From Deinococcus aerolatus (GTDB taxonomy: Bacteria; Deinococcota; Deinococci; Deinococcales; Deinococcaceae): 64,000 nt of DNA. Positions within the stretch are counted from its first letter, which is position 1. Every line of letters begins with the position of its first letter. The position numbers and the translations under genes were made by a program. The notes under the pieces were generated by a model that did not search any database, was not told where the DNA came from, and saw only the letters and a list, made by a program, of their open reading frames with translations. Shown piece after piece: positions 26,845 through 36,609 of the stretch. The DNA lies in contig NZ_BMOL01000011.1 in NCBI RefSeq assembly GCF_014647055.1, positions 62,001-126,000 on the forward strand, read 5' to 3'.

Positions 26845-29807
26845 GCGCGGCGCGGGAGGCCAGCGCGCCTGCGGACCCCTCTTTCAACCCCCGGCCCAAC
26901 CCTGAGATGACCCCTCTGCCCCCCACCCTCGCCGCCGCCCAGACTGCCCGCGCCTTCGCGGCGGCACTGGCGGAGTACACCTGCCAGGTCACGGCGGCGC
27001 ACGGCGTTCAGGTGTGGGTGACCGAGGAGGCGGGCGGACGGCTGGAAGTGCTGGCCCAGGAGGGACGCGGTCTGGGCCTCAGCGACGGCACGCTGGCCCG
27101 GCGCGCGGTGGACGGCGGCCATCTGCTGGAAGAGGGGATGCTGACCTGCCTGCCCTTTGGCTGCGGGGTGCTGGAATGTGTGGGCGCCAGTTCGGAGGGG
27201 GTTGCGGAGTTGTCGGCGCTGGCGCCGCTGCTGACGCTGGCGCTGGAAGGCGTGCAGGCCCGCGAGGCCCGGCGCGGACGCGGGCGCGTGGCCGAGACCG
27301 TGGAGGCGCTGGTGCGCCGTCTGGGGGGCAGCCTGGACCTGGCCGAGGTGCTGACCGGCACGGCCCAGAGTGCGGCGCAGGCGCTGGGCTTCTCGCGGGC
27401 CTTTGTGGCGCTGTTCAGCGAGCTCGGCGAGGGTGGGGCCAGGACCGGTGACGTGTTCTCGCACGGCTTCGACGAGGCGTTTACGGGCGGCGTGGGTGTC
27501 GGCCCGGTCAGTCTGGAAACGCTGATCCGGCGCGGCGAGGCCATCCGCTTCGAGCGGGCCAGGGACGCCGACTCGCCGATGGCGCAGGGCCTGCTGGAAC
27601 TGAATCCGGAGGCGGCGGTGATTGCGCCCCTCAGCGCACGCGGGCAGCCGCTGGGGGTGCTGTACGTGGACAGCCGCACCCCTGGGGCCACTGCCAGCGA
27701 GGATGACGCCCGGCTGGTGCTGGCGCTGGCCGAGCAGGCCTCGCTGGCGATTGACAATGCCCGCCTGTACGGCATCGAGACTCGCAAACGGGCCGCCGCC
27801 GAGGCGCTGCGCGAGGCCGGGGCGGCGCTGGCGGGCAGCCTGCACCTGGGCGATACCCTCTCGCGGGTGCTGGAGCGCGCCATCACCCTGTTTCACGCCG
27901 ACGCGGCGGCGGTGTACGAGGCCCAGCCGGACGGGCGCACCCTGAGCATCCGCAGCGCCGTGGGCCTGCCCAGCGAGTACGTGCTGCGGGTGCGCGCCAA
28001 GATGGGCGCGGGGGTAACCGGGCGGGCGGCCCAGGGGCGCGAACTGGTGGCCGCACATGACCTGGCCACCGCCCACTATGGCGGGGGCAGCCGGTACACG
28101 CGGCAGCTGCTGGCGCAGAACCGCTACCCGTACAAGGGGGTGCTGGGGCTGCCGCTGGTCACCCGCAGCGGGGTCTTTGGCACCCTGACGCTGTACTGGG
28201 AAGCGCCGCTGCCGCTGGACGACGACGATCTGGCGCTGGCCGGCGTGTTTGCGGCGCAGGCGTCCCTGGCGGTGGAAAACGCCCGCCTGTACGAGGAGGA
28301 ACTGCGCCGCGAGCGCGAGGCCGCCGTGCTGCTGAACGTGGGCCGTGTGCTGGGAGAGAGCCAGGACGACGCCGCGCTGGCCGGGGCCGTGCGCCTGACC
28401 ACCCTGGCCCTGAACGCCGGGCGCGGCCTGATCGCCCTGACCGATGACCTGGGCGAGGTGTCCCGCTGCGCGACCTTCAACCTGTACCCGCCCACACCGG
28501 AGGAGCTGGCCTCGCTGAAAGCGCAGCTGGGGCGCGGCCCCCGGCCCCTGCCACGCCGCGCCTGCCTGCCGGTGGCGGGCAGCGGCCTGATCGTGCCGCT
28601 GGGCGATGAGGCCCATCCACTGGGTTTCCTGTACGCCGACGATCCCAGCCCGGAAATGCCCGGCGACCACGTTCTGCAGCTGGCCCGCAGCGTGGCCGAT
28701 CAGATGTCCCAGACCCTGACCCGCGTGCGGCTGCTGTCCGCTCTGGAGCGCGAGGAAGCCCGCTACCGCCAGCTGGCCGAGGGCGCGCACGACCTGATTC
28801 TCAGCGCGGATGTGGGTGGCGCTGTAACGTATGCCAATCCCGCCGCCTCCCGGTTACTGGAACCCCTGACCGGGCCGCTGGTGGGGGCGAGGCTGCTGTC
28901 TCTGCCCACCCCGGCCACCCGCGACGCCCTGCGCGCCGCCTGGGACGCCGCCCGCACCGGCAGCGCCGGGGGCCGCGCCGAGATTGGCATTGGCCCCCAC
29001 CGCCTGGAGGTGCGCCTGAGCGCGGTGCAGGCTGGCCCCGCAGACAGGGGGAACGGGGCCGGCGAACCCGCGTCCGGCATGCTGCTTGTCGCGCGTGACC
29101 TCTCGGAGCTTCAGACGCTGGCCGACGAGATCACCCGGCGCGGGCAGGCGCTGGAGGCCGCCACCTCGCGCCAGAGCGAGCTGCGCACCTACCTGTCGCT
29201 GTTCACCCAGGCGCAGGAGGAGGAACGGCGGCGCATCAGCCGCGAGCTGCACGACGACACCGCGCAGGTGCTGACCGCCTCGGGCCGCCGGGTGGCTCGG
29301 CTGGCGCGTGAGTTGAGCGGCGAGCAGCGCGAACGTGCCGACGACATTCTGGCGGACCTGAACGCCGCCCTGGACAGCGTGCGCCGCTTTGCCCGCAACC
29401 TTCGCCCCAGCGTACTGGACGACCTCGGGCTGCTGCCCGCGCTGGAATGGCTGGCCGGACAGGCACAGACCCCCACCCGCCTGGAGGTGGGCGGCCAGGA
29501 ACGTCGCCTGGGCGCGGCCACCGAGCTGACGGTCTTCCGGCTGGCACAGGAGGCGCTGAACAACGTGGACAAGCACGCCGGGGCCGGCAGCGCCGCCATC
29601 CGCGTGATCTTCGGCAAGGGCGGCGTGGAGGTGGTGATCAGCGACGACGGCCAGGGCTTCACGCTGCAGCAGGCCGAGGCCCGCGCCCAGGAGGGCCATC
29701 TGGGCCTCACCGGTCTGCGCGAGCGCGTTGCCCTGGCCGGGGGGGAGCTGGACGTGGACAGCACGCCGGGGCAGGGGACAGTGCTGCGGTTCAGCCTGCC
29801 GGGGTAG
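26841..29807 (+). CDS. Multi-GAF histidine kinase (HisKA_3, cytoplasmic)
   Basis: 988 residues with a GTG start overlapping the response-regulator stop. No transmembrane segments are visible, so it senses something inside the cell. Domain order by eye: a degenerate N-terminal sensor, GAF-like domains around 150-310, 330-490 and 500-630, a PAS-like segment (about 640-740), a coiled linker, then the dimerisation box [20 protein letters not shown] with phospho-histidine near residue 804. The HATPase region has the N-box [18 protein letters not shown] and the G-box DDGQGF. This is the NarX/DesK-type kinase class that pairs with NarL-type regulators. The 3' end overlaps the convergent nitroreductase gene by 17 bp. 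Confidence 0.92.
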
Positions 29808-30624
29808 GGACGTCCTCGTCTGCCTGAGTGGACATCAGCGTCTCCGGCAGGAATCCCCGTCCACTGAGCGCCTCCAGCACCTGCTGTGAGGTGGCCGCGT
29901 AGGCCTCCGGGTCATATTTATAGGGACTGGTGTACATCTGCGCCAATGAGGTGATGCCGCCCTCCTCGCACATGGCCCTGAGATGCGGCATGGACATGTA
30001 GCGCTGCCAGCCGCTGTCCTCGCGCGCCCGGTACAGGTCTTCCAGCTCAGCCGTGCTGGGGCGCCGGTACGTTTCGTCATGAACATAGGCCCGCATCGGC
30101 AGGCGTTCGCGCCGCTCCGGCTGCTCGTCGGGCACACCCACCACGATGGTGGTGATGGGCAGGCAGGTTTCGGGCAGGTTCAGGTATTCGGCAATGGCCC
30201 CCATGGCCTGCAGCGTGGTGCCCATGTAGCAGATGCCGTAGCCGCGCGCCTCGAAGCCCAGCGTCACGCTCTGGGAAATCAGCATCGCCTCGTTGGCGGC
30301 CACCTGATAGCCCAGGAAGTTGTTGAAATTGTCCCGCGCCCCCCGCAACCGCAGCCACTGCCGCGTGCGGTGCCAGTCGGCGCAGAAGGTGATGGCCAGC
30401 GGCGCTTGCAGCACGAATTCCTGCTCGCCGTGCAGTTCGTACAGCCGCCGTTTCCGCGCCGGATCACGGGTCACGATCATGGAATAGCTGTTGAGGTTCC
30501 CCGACGAGGACGTGCCCACGATGGCCTCGTGCAGCACCTCGTCGAGGGTGGCCTGGGGAATTTCATCGGGTTTGAACTGCCGGATGGAACGGTGGTTGAG
30601 GAGCGTCTGGGCCACAGTCTGCAT
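29791..30624 (-). CDS. Nitroreductase family protein (NfsA/FRase I-like)
   Basis: 277 residues. FMN-dependent NAD(P)H oxidoreductase. The N-terminus [18 protein letters not shown] holds the FMN-contacting Arg-Ser-x-Arg, and [20 protein letters not shown] and [10 protein letters not shown] are further family segments. The length, with a C-terminal segment after the core, resembles the NfsA branch. The electron acceptor cannot be read. The start at 30624 is preferred over a GTG 27 nt upstream because TATAGT lies 7 nt before it. Its last 17 bp overlap the histidine-kinase gene on the other strand. Confidence 0.9.
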   Translation of the reverse strand: MQTVAQTLLNHRSIRQFKPDEIPQATLDEVLHEAIVGTSSSGNLNSYSMIVTRDPARKRRLYELHGEQEFVLQAPLAITFCADWHRTRQWLRLRGARDNFNNFLGYQVAANEAMLISQSVTLGFEARGYGICYMGTTLQAMGAIAEYLNLPETCLPITTIVVGVPDEQPERRERLPMRAYVHDETYRRPSTAELEDLYRAREDSGWQRYMSMPHLRAMCEEGGITSLAQMYTSPYKYDPEAYAATSQQVLEALSGRGFLPETLMSTQADEDVPTPAG

Positions 30625-30631
30625 GCCCGAA

Positions 30632-30637
30632 ACTATA
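30632..30637 (-). promoter_or_regulatory. -10 element (TATAGT), leaderless nitroreductase gene
   Basis: On the minus strand TATAGT lies 7 nt before the ATG at 30624. Confidence 0.55.
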
Positions 30638-30718
30638 GGGGGCGGCCCCACTGCCCGCTCGTCCCAGATTGCGATGACCCGTGAGCATCATCCGGGCGCG
30701 GCAAGCAGCCCTCCCGGC

Positions 30719-31744
30719 TCACCCGTACTTCGCCAGAAACGCCTCGCGGGTCATCCACGCCATCTTCGGCTCTCCCTCGCTGGGCGGGCGGGCGGTGCCG
30801 TACACGGCGCGCAGCACCCGGAAGCCCAGACCGTACAGGCGGGCGCGGGCCGGGGGCAGCGGCAGCAGCGTGAAGCCCCCCTGTTCCAGCGGCGCGTGAA
30901 ACAGGGTCACGGCAAACACCGCCTGCGCCTCCTGCAATTCGGGCCGGGTTTTCATGGCGGCGGCCACGTCTTTCAGGCTGCGGAGGTAAGCGCGGTAGGC
31001 GGTCAGCGCACCCCGTCCGGCCAGCCCCACGATGCGCGGCGAGTGCAGATGCAGCTCGGCGGTGGGCGCACCGTGCGGCAACGGCAGTGGGGCGGGCGCG
31101 TGGTCCAGTGGGGCCACCCGCATCACGGCGTCAGCCCGCTGGGCCAGATCAATCACGCCGTGCTCGCGGGCAAACCGCGCCTCCACGGTCTGCGTGTAAA
31201 CGTGGACCAGCAGGTCACGCGGCCCCGCCCGCCGCAGACCCGGCACGTCGCGTACCGGAACGGGCCGGTAACCCAGCGCCCGCAGGTGCCGCAACTGTTC
31301 GCCCAGGTGTTCCGGCTGCACGCGCACGGTTTGCCCCGGCTGCGGCGTGCCCAGCGGGAACGGCAGCGGGCGAAGGCCCTGCGCGGCCAGCCGGCGCAGG
31401 CTGGCGCGGTCCAGACCGTCGGCGGCCCAGCTCTGGACCAGCTGGGCTGAGGCGGCCTCCAGGGCGCTGGGCAGGTCCGGCTGGCCCGCCCCGGCGATCT
31501 CGTGCCCGGCCTGCGTGGCGGCGTGGAGGGCGTCTGGTGCCAGGAGGGCCAGGGCGGGGGAGACCAGCAGGGTTACCGTGGCTGACGCCTCCAGTGCCCC
31601 GGCCAGCACGCCTTCCAGGGCCAGCCTGCTGTGAATGGGAACCGTCACGCCCACTTCAGGAGCGCCGGGATTTCCGCCCTCCCACGCGCCGTAGGCCCCG
31701 GCGCGCAACTGGGCGGCAAGCAGGCGGGACGGCAGGCGGCGCAT
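30719..31744 (-). CDS. Polysaccharide-deacetylase-like (degenerate) protein with C-terminal YkoP-like domain
   Basis: 341 residues. The N-terminal two thirds follow the rhythm of a NodB-type barrel (ALLAPDALHAATQAGHEIAG, later DLLVHVYTQTVEARFA) but lack the T-F-D-D-G-P metal motif, so catalysis is doubtful. The last 120 or so residues (from AELHLHSPRIVGLAGRG, through FAVTLFHAPLEQGGFTLLPL and PKMAWMTREAFLAKYG) resemble YkoP, a Bacillus protein found beside glycosyltransferases. That call is from memory. Here too glycosyltransferase genes follow. Start 31744 was chosen because TACATT lies 6 nt before it; the frame also opens at 31795. Confidence 0.5.
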   Translation of the reverse strand: MRRLPSRLLAAQLRAGAYGAWEGGNPGAPEVGVTVPIHSRLALEGVLAGALEASATVTLLVSPALALLAPDALHAATQAGHEIAGAGQPDLPSALEAASAQLVQSWAADGLDRASLRRLAAQGLRPLPFPLGTPQPGQTVRVQPEHLGEQLRHLRALGYRPVPVRDVPGLRRAGPRDLLVHVYTQTVEARFAREHGVIDLAQRADAVMRVAPLDHAPAPLPLPHGAPTAELHLHSPRIVGLAGRGALTAYRAYLRSLKDVAAAMKTRPELQEAQAVFAVTLFHAPLEQGGFTLLPLPPARARLYGLGFRVLRAVYGTARPPSEGEPKMAWMTREAFLAKYG

Positions 31745-31750
31745 CTCCCG

Positions 31751-31756
31751 AATGTA
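31751..31756 (-). promoter_or_regulatory. -10 element (TACATT) deciding the start at 31744
   Basis: On the minus strand TACATT lies 6 nt before the ATG at 31744, which argues against the upstream start at 31795. Confidence 0.45.
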
Positions 31757-31910
31757 GCGGGTCCGGGCCAGCCGGGTGAGGCCGCGCCACACCAAAGATT
31801 GACGACCCTCTCATCCCCGGCGTCGTATGCTCCTGTCTAGCGATGCCTCAGACCTCTCCCTTCTCCGCAGGCTGGACCATCCCGGAATGCACGTCTCCTG
31901 GCGGGAACCG

Positions 31911-33128
31911 ATGAGACCGCTCAGAATCGGCCTGTTTACCGACACCTTCCTGCCCGATCAGAACGGCATCGTGACCAGTGTGGGCCTGCTGAGCGACGAG
32001 TTGAGGGCGCAGGGCCACCACGTCGACGTGGTGGCCCCCGACTTCCCCGGCAATGTGGACACCCGGACCGACGTGCGGCGGGTGCCCAGCGTGAGCTACA
32101 TGTTCCTGCCCACCTACCGGCTGGCGTGGCCCACCCGCAAGGATTTCGAGCAGAAGTACGACGTGGTGCACACGCACACCCCACTGACGCTAGGGCTGGC
32201 GGGGGCGCGGCTGGCCCGCAAATGGAACGTGCCGCACGTGGCGACGTACCACACCCACATCGAGGCGTACACCCATTACGTGCCGGGCATGACCGCCCTG
32301 CAGCGCCACACCGGGGCCGTCACCCGCATCATGGGTCTGCTGTACGGTCGCGCCGACGCCGTGATCACGCCCACCGCCGGGGTGCTGGACGTGCTGCACG
32401 CCATGCGGGTCCGCAACCCGGTGGTGATTCCCACCGCCATCGATCCCGCTGTGCTGAACGCCGCGCCGCCGATTGAGAACCCCTGGCCCGCGGGCAAGCG
32501 CCGGCTGCTCAGCGTGGGCCGGCTGGCCCGCGAGAAACGCTTTGATCACGTGCTGGACACGGTGGCCGAGCTGCCCGACACCCATCTGGTGCTGCTGGGC
32601 GAGGGGCCGGAGCGCGTGCATCTGGAAGCGCACGCCCGCCGCCTGGGCATCGAGGGCCGCGTGAGCTTTCTGGGGGTCAAGCCCTGGACCGAGATCGGCG
32701 CGTATTACCGCATGGCCGAACTGTTTCTGTTTGCCAGCGACACCGAGACCCAGGGGCTGGTGTTGCAGGAGGCCGAGCTGATGGGCGTGCCTGTGGTGGC
32801 CGTGGGCGCCCGCGGCACCCTGAGCAGCGTGGCCCACGAGCGCAGCGGCTATCTGGTGGCCCCGGCGGACGTGAACGCCCTGGTCCACCACGCCCGCGCC
32901 ATTCTGGGCGACGCGGCGCTGTGGGGCCGCCTGTCCGCCGGGGCGCGGGAGTTCGCCTCGGGCAACTGCCCGGCGGGCGTGGCGGCGCGGGTGCTGGACG
33001 TGTACGCCGCTGCGCTGGGCATGCCGCGCGACGTGCCCTTTTCTTCAGAGGCCGGGCTGGGCTCCGCTGGTCTTAACGCGGCGGGTCTGGGTGTTCCGAA
33101 TCAAAGTACCCTCGCGTATGACCGGTGA
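31911..33128 (+). CDS. Glycosyltransferase family 4 (diacylglycerol-glucosyltransferase-like)
   Basis: 405 residues. GT-B fold: the N-terminal acceptor domain begins [20 protein letters not shown] with the [17 protein letters not shown] helix, and the HTHTPLTLG and [15 protein letters not shown] segments follow. The donor domain has [18 protein letters not shown] and the E-x7-E motif in [19 protein letters not shown]. This pattern is that of transferases that put sugar on diacylglycerol or polyprenol lipids, but donor and acceptor are not provable here. A TTGACG-18-TCGTAT promoter-like pair lies at about 31800-31829. The last 56 bp overlap the convergent GT2 gene. Confidence 0.88.
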   Translation: MRPLRIGLFTDTFLPDQNGIVTSVGLLSDELRAQGHHVDVVAPDFPGNVDTRTDVRRVPSVSYMFLPTYRLAWPTRKDFEQKYDVVHTHTPLTLGLAGARLARKWNVPHVATYHTHIEAYTHYVPGMTALQRHTGAVTRIMGLLYGRADAVITPTAGVLDVLHAMRVRNPVVIPTAIDPAVLNAAPPIENPWPAGKRRLLSVGRLAREKRFDHVLDTVAELPDTHLVLLGEGPERVHLEAHARRLGIEGRVSFLGVKPWTEIGAYYRMAELFLFASDTETQGLVLQEAELMGVPVVAVGARGTLSSVAHERSGYLVAPADVNALVHHARAILGDAALWGRLSAGAREFASGNCPAGVAARVLDVYAAALGMPRDVPFSSEAGLGSAGLNAAGLGVPNQSTLAYDR

Positions 33129-33762
33129 TGTTGCGCAGGTGCTGCCACGCGAAGGGCAGCGCGCCCCGGTCCAGGCGGCGGGCACTGGTCTGCACCAGCG
33201 CGCCCGGCACGTAGGCCACCGTGCCCAGCTGGGCCAGGGCCTGGCCCAGCATCACGTCCTCGTAGGCCTCGACCTCCGGGTACCCGCCGGCCAGCAGCGC
33301 CGCCTGACGCGAGAACGCCATGTTGGCCCCGGCCAGATTGGGCTTGCCCACCACCCGGCAGCCGTGCAGAAAGCCGCTGTAGGCCTGCTGCGACAGCCAG
33401 CTCCAGTGCGGGGCCACGCCACAAAAGCCCATTGGACCGTACAGGGCCACCCGGCGCGGCGCGGCGGCGTCCAGGCGTTGCAGCCACTGCGGGCTGGGCA
33501 ACGAGTCCGCGTCGGTGGTGGCCACCCAGTCGGTGCGGGCGGCCTCCAGGCCCCACTGCCGGGCGCGGGCCACGCCCGGCTGCGTGCAGTGCAGCACCCG
33601 CGCGCCCCAGGCCCGCGCCACGTCGGGCGTGCCATCGGTGCTGCCGTTGTCCACCACGATCACCTCGGCGGGGGCCTTGTGCTGCGCCTCCAGCGCCCGC
33701 AGGGTCAGGGGCAGGTACGCCGCCTCATTGCGGGCCGGAATGATCACCGAGAAATCGGACAC
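33073..33762 (-). CDS. Glycosyltransferase family 2
   Basis: 229 residues. GT-A fold: [40 protein letters not shown] and the metal-binding TTDADS. A candidate catalytic acidic site is in [16 protein letters not shown]. No membrane helices are visible, so it probably acts on the cytoplasmic face. The start is GTG at 33762, with TAGCCT exactly 6 nt before it. It overlaps the GT4 gene tail to tail by 56 bp, unusually long for a convergent pair in this window. Likely part of an envelope glycolipid or polysaccharide pathway with its neighbours. Confidence 0.9.
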   Translation of the reverse strand: MSDFSVIIPARNEAAYLPLTLRALEAQHKAPAEVIVVDNGSTDGTPDVARAWGARVLHCTQPGVARARQWGLEAARTDWVATTDADSLPSPQWLQRLDAAAPRRVALYGPMGFCGVAPHWSWLSQQAYSGFLHGCRVVGKPNLAGANMAFSRQAALLAGGYPEVEAYEDVMLGQALAQLGTVAYVPGALVQTSARRLDRGALPFAWQHLRNITGHTRGYFDSEHPDPPR

Positions 33763-33768
33763 GGCCCC

Positions 33769-33774
33769 AGGCTA
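33769..33774 (-). promoter_or_regulatory. -10 element (TAGCCT), leaderless GT2 gene with GTG start
   Basis: On the minus strand TAGCCT lies 6 nt before the GTG at 33762. Confidence 0.5.
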
Positions 33775-33839
33775 GCAGGCGCAGGCCGGTTTCCTGATGG
33801 AGGGAGTGCGGCGAGCTGCCGGGGTGCGGGGACCGGGCG

Positions 33840-35081
33840 ATGGGCGCCGTGACCTCCTGGCAGGACCGCCTGCCTGTCAAACCCGGCACCCTACCGGGTC
33901 TGCTGGTGGCGGCGCTGGTGCTGGCGTGTTCGGAGTTCGTCCGCAGCGGGCTGTACGGGGCGTACCTGCCGCAGGCCACCGGCACGCTGCTGGGCCTGCC
34001 CCGGACCGACGCGGTGGCGGTGGCCGCCACGGCCTTTACCCTGCACTTCATCACGGACACGGCCATGCGTGGCCCGGCCGGGGCCATGATCAGCCGCTTC
34101 GGGGCGCGGACGGTGATGTTTGCGGGGGCGGCCCTCTCGCTGCTGGCGCTGGCTGGGATGGCCGCCTCACACACCGCGTGGACGCTGCTGCTGGCGGCGG
34201 CGCTGCACGGCATCGGGTTCAGCGCCATGTGGCCGGGGGCCATGAACCTGACCGCCGACGCCACCCGGGACACCCACAAGGGCCGCGCGGTCACGGCCAT
34301 GAGCCTGGGCGTGATGCCGTTGATCGGCGGCGGGTTCCTGCTGCTGGGAGCGCTGGCCGAACGCCCACGCGCCGTGGTGTTCACCATCATGCTGTCGGTG
34401 CTGGCCACGGCGCTGCTGGCAGCCCTGTTCGTCCCGGACCGGTTGCGCCGCGCCGCCGCCGACCGCCCGCCGGACCGGCGGGCCCGGCTAAAGACGGCGC
34501 TGGGTGCCCTGGCCCCGCTGTTTCCGGCGGCCTTCATGCAGACCCTGACCATGACCCTGCTGGGGCCGCTGCTGTTCACGCTGTACCGCGATCTGGGTCT
34601 GACGTACTGGGGCATGGTGGCGCTGCTGGGCACCGGCGGGGCCGTGGCCTTCGGCAGCCTGCCGCTGACCGGCCGGGTGGCCGACGGGGGCCGCGCCCGG
34701 CTGGCGGTCACGCTGGGCTTCACGCTGCTGGCGCTGGGCCTGGGCGGCATTGCGACCACGCCGCCGATGTGGGCGCTGTTCGTTCTGGCCGCGCTGGTGG
34801 GCCTGGGCTACGCCTTTATCATGCCCGGCTGGGCCGCGCTGGTCACCGGCCGCCTGCCCGAGGCCGAGCGCCCCGCCGCCTGGGGGGCCCTGATGACCGT
34901 GGAGAACGTGGGTACCTCGCTGGGGCCGCTGCTGGGAGCCCTGGCCTACCGCCTGTTGGGACCGACCGGGCCGTTCATCACCGGCGCGTGCCTGTCGCTG
35001 CTGACCGCGCTGGGCTACGTGCTGTTCCGGCACCTGCTGACCACCCGGCCCGACGAAACGGCGCTGGAGAGCCGGGCGTAG
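33840..35081 (+). CDS. MFS transporter
   Basis: 413 residues, about 12 transmembrane helices. The MFS loop 2-3 motif is present in altered form around [16 protein letters not shown], and a large cytoplasmic Arg-rich loop ([19 protein letters not shown]) separates the two halves. The second half repeats the pattern at [19 protein letters not shown]. The substrate is unknown; the position between glycosyltransferases and a polysaccharide deacetylase suggests, but does not show, sugar or lipid export. It ends 3 bp before the deacetylase gene, so the two are probably co-expressed. Confidence 0.88.
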   Translation: MGAVTSWQDRLPVKPGTLPGLLVAALVLACSEFVRSGLYGAYLPQATGTLLGLPRTDAVAVAATAFTLHFITDTAMRGPAGAMISRFGARTVMFAGAALSLLALAGMAASHTAWTLLLAAALHGIGFSAMWPGAMNLTADATRDTHKGRAVTAMSLGVMPLIGGGFLLLGALAERPRAVVFTIMLSVLATALLAALFVPDRLRRAAADRPPDRRARLKTALGALAPLFPAAFMQTLTMTLLGPLLFTLYRDLGLTYWGMVALLGTGGAVAFGSLPLTGRVADGGRARLAVTLGFTLLALGLGGIATTPPMWALFVLAALVGLGYAFIMPGWAALVTGRLPEAERPAAWGALMTVENVGTSLGPLLGALAYRLLGPTGPFITGACLSLLTALGYVLFRHLLTTRPDETALESRA

Positions 35082-35084
35082 ACC

Positions 35085-35825
35085 GTGGGCAGGGGAGCTG
35101 GTTGCGGGCGGTTCCCGGTACGGTTCCTGCTGGCCTCTACGCTGGGGCTGCTGGGGGCCGCGCTGGTGGCTGACGTGCTGGGCCGCGCCGCCGGCTGGGG
35201 GGCGCTGGGCCGTGGCCCCCGTGCCTCAGGCCGGGTCGCGCTGACCTTCGACGATGGGCCCTCGTCGCGCACGCCGGAGCTGCTCGCGGTGCTGGCCCGG
35301 CACGGTGCCCGCGCCACCTTCTTCGTCACCGCGCCGGCCTGCGCGGCCCATCCCGCCCTGTTGCGGACGCTGCTGGAGGGTACCCACCAGCTGGAGGCAC
35401 ACGGGCGCTGGCACCGCCACGCGCTGCTGCTGACACCGTGGCGCGAGTGGGCGCAGCTGCGGTGGCATCCCCGCGCCGCGGCACCGGGGCCGCTGCTGTA
35501 CCGCCCGCCCTACGGGGGCCACAGCCCGTTGACCCGCGTGCTGGCGCGGCTGGCCCGGCGGCAGATCGTCCTGTGGGACGTGGAGGGCCGCGACTGGACG
35601 GGGGCCGACGCGGCCACGCTGGCGGCGCAGGCCCTGGCCCGCGTCCGTTCCGGCAGTGTGGTGCTGCTGCACGACGGCCCGGCGGTCACCCCCGAACTGC
35701 TGAAGCTTTTGCTGGATGGACTTGAGGAACGTGGATTGCAGCCCGTCATTCTGGCTGAGTTGCCCGCGCAACGCATCGGGCTGCGGCAGGGATTGCAGCG
35801 GGTGTGGGCCAGCTACGGGGGTTGA
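35085..35825 (+). CDS. Polysaccharide deacetylase (NodB-type), membrane-anchored
   Basis: 246 residues with a GTG start. An N-terminal hydrophobic segment ([20 protein letters not shown]) acts as signal anchor. The NodB domain has the catalytic-base and metal motif [15 protein letters not shown], a variant H-motif ([12 protein letters not shown] instead of the usual N-H-T/S-x-x-H) and the RPPYG motif. The [18 protein letters not shown] end carries the conserved histidine. The family deacetylates N-acetylhexosamines in cell-wall or capsular polymers. It is almost fused to the MFS gene (3 bp) and stops 8 bp before the convergent nrtR gene. Confidence 0.9.
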   Translation: MGRGAGCGRFPVRFLLASTLGLLGAALVADVLGRAAGWGALGRGPRASGRVALTFDDGPSSRTPELLAVLARHGARATFFVTAPACAAHPALLRTLLEGTHQLEAHGRWHRHALLLTPWREWAQLRWHPRAAAPGPLLYRPPYGGHSPLTRVLARLARRQIVLWDVEGRDWTGADAATLAAQALARVRSGSVVLLHDGPAVTPELLKLLLDGLEERGLQPVILAELPAQRIGLRQGLQRVWASYGG

Positions 35826-35833
35826 TGGTCCCG

Positions 35834-36511
35834 TTACAACGCCGCCACCCGCACGTTCTTGGCCCGCCGGTACACCTGCGCGGGCCGGCCCACGCCGCTG
35901 CGCCGCTCGCCGCTGGGGGTCAGGATGCCCTGGGCCAGCAGGCGTTTGCGGAAGTTGCGCTTGTCCAGCTGGCGGTTGAGGATCGCCTCGTACACGCCCT
36001 GCAGTTCCGGCAGGGTAAAGGTATCGGGCAGGAATTCCAGCGCCAGATTGGCGTACTCCAGCCGCAGTTGCAGGCGCAGCAGCGCCCGCGTCAGGATCGT
36101 CTGGTGATCGAAGGCGAGGCGGGGCGGGTGGTGGGCGCTGAGCCACTCCGCGCCCAGGGTGTGGCCGCCGCCGCTGACGCTCACCGTGCCGTGCGGCAGC
36201 ACCGCCAGATGCGCCACGCTCACGATGCGGCCACGGGGGTCACGGCCCACCTCGCCGAAGGTGTAGAACTGCTCCAGGTGGCGCGGTTCGAGCTGCACGG
36301 TGGTCTCGGTCCGCAGTTCGCGCAGGGCCGCCTCGTGCAGTTCCTCGCCGGGCTGCACGAAGCCGCCGGGCAGCGCCCAGTCCCGCGCGTGTGGCAACTC
36401 GCCGCGCTGTACCAGCAGGACGCGCAACTCGCCGCCGTGCATGGCAAATGCCGCAACGTCCACCGCCAGTCCCACCTGCGTGGCTTGTGGGGGCAGGGCA
36501 AGGCGGATCAT
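35834..36511 (-). CDS. NrtR-like regulator (Nudix domain + winged helix)
   Basis: 225 residues. The N-terminal Nudix-like domain (about 12-140) begins VGLAVDVAAFAMHGGELRVL and has LPGGFVQPGEELHEAALREL in the Nudix-box position, with the catalytic R-E-x-x-E-E glutamates altered (LRELRTETT), so it probably binds rather than cleaves ligand. The C-terminal winged helix contains FTLPELQGVYEAILNRQLDK and NFRKRLLAQGIL, the NrtR pattern. NrtR proteins sense ADP-ribose-type ligands and control NAD or pentose genes. No such genes lie next to it. The start is leaderless (TAGCAT 7 nt upstream), and the promoter spacer carries the element shared with gntR. Confidence 0.85.
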   Translation of the reverse strand: MIRLALPPQATQVGLAVDVAAFAMHGGELRVLLVQRGELPHARDWALPGGFVQPGEELHEAALRELRTETTVQLEPRHLEQFYTFGEVGRDPRGRIVSVAHLAVLPHGTVSVSGGGHTLGAEWLSAHHPPRLAFDHQTILTRALLRLQLRLEYANLALEFLPDTFTLPELQGVYEAILNRQLDKRNFRKRLLAQGILTPSGERRSGVGRPAQVYRRAKNVRVAAL

Positions 36512-36518
36512 ACCGACG

Positions 36519-36565
36519 ATGCTAGGGTTAGTGTCTGGTGTACGTCAAGTTCAGGTGTCTAGCCA
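36519..36565 (-). promoter_or_regulatory. nrtR promoter with the element shared with the gntR promoter
   Basis: On the minus strand, TTGACG (36548-36543) and TAGCAT (36524-36519) have an 18-bp spacer. The spacer contains GTACACCAGACACTAACC (36543-36526), 16/18 identical to the gntR spacer. TGTCTAGCCA (36556-36565) lies just upstream and parallels TGTCTGGACA at gntR. Confidence 0.65.
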
Positions 36566-36609
36566 TAAGTGTGCAGGGGGTCTGGCGGGAACTGGCCCTG
36601 AGACGCGGT

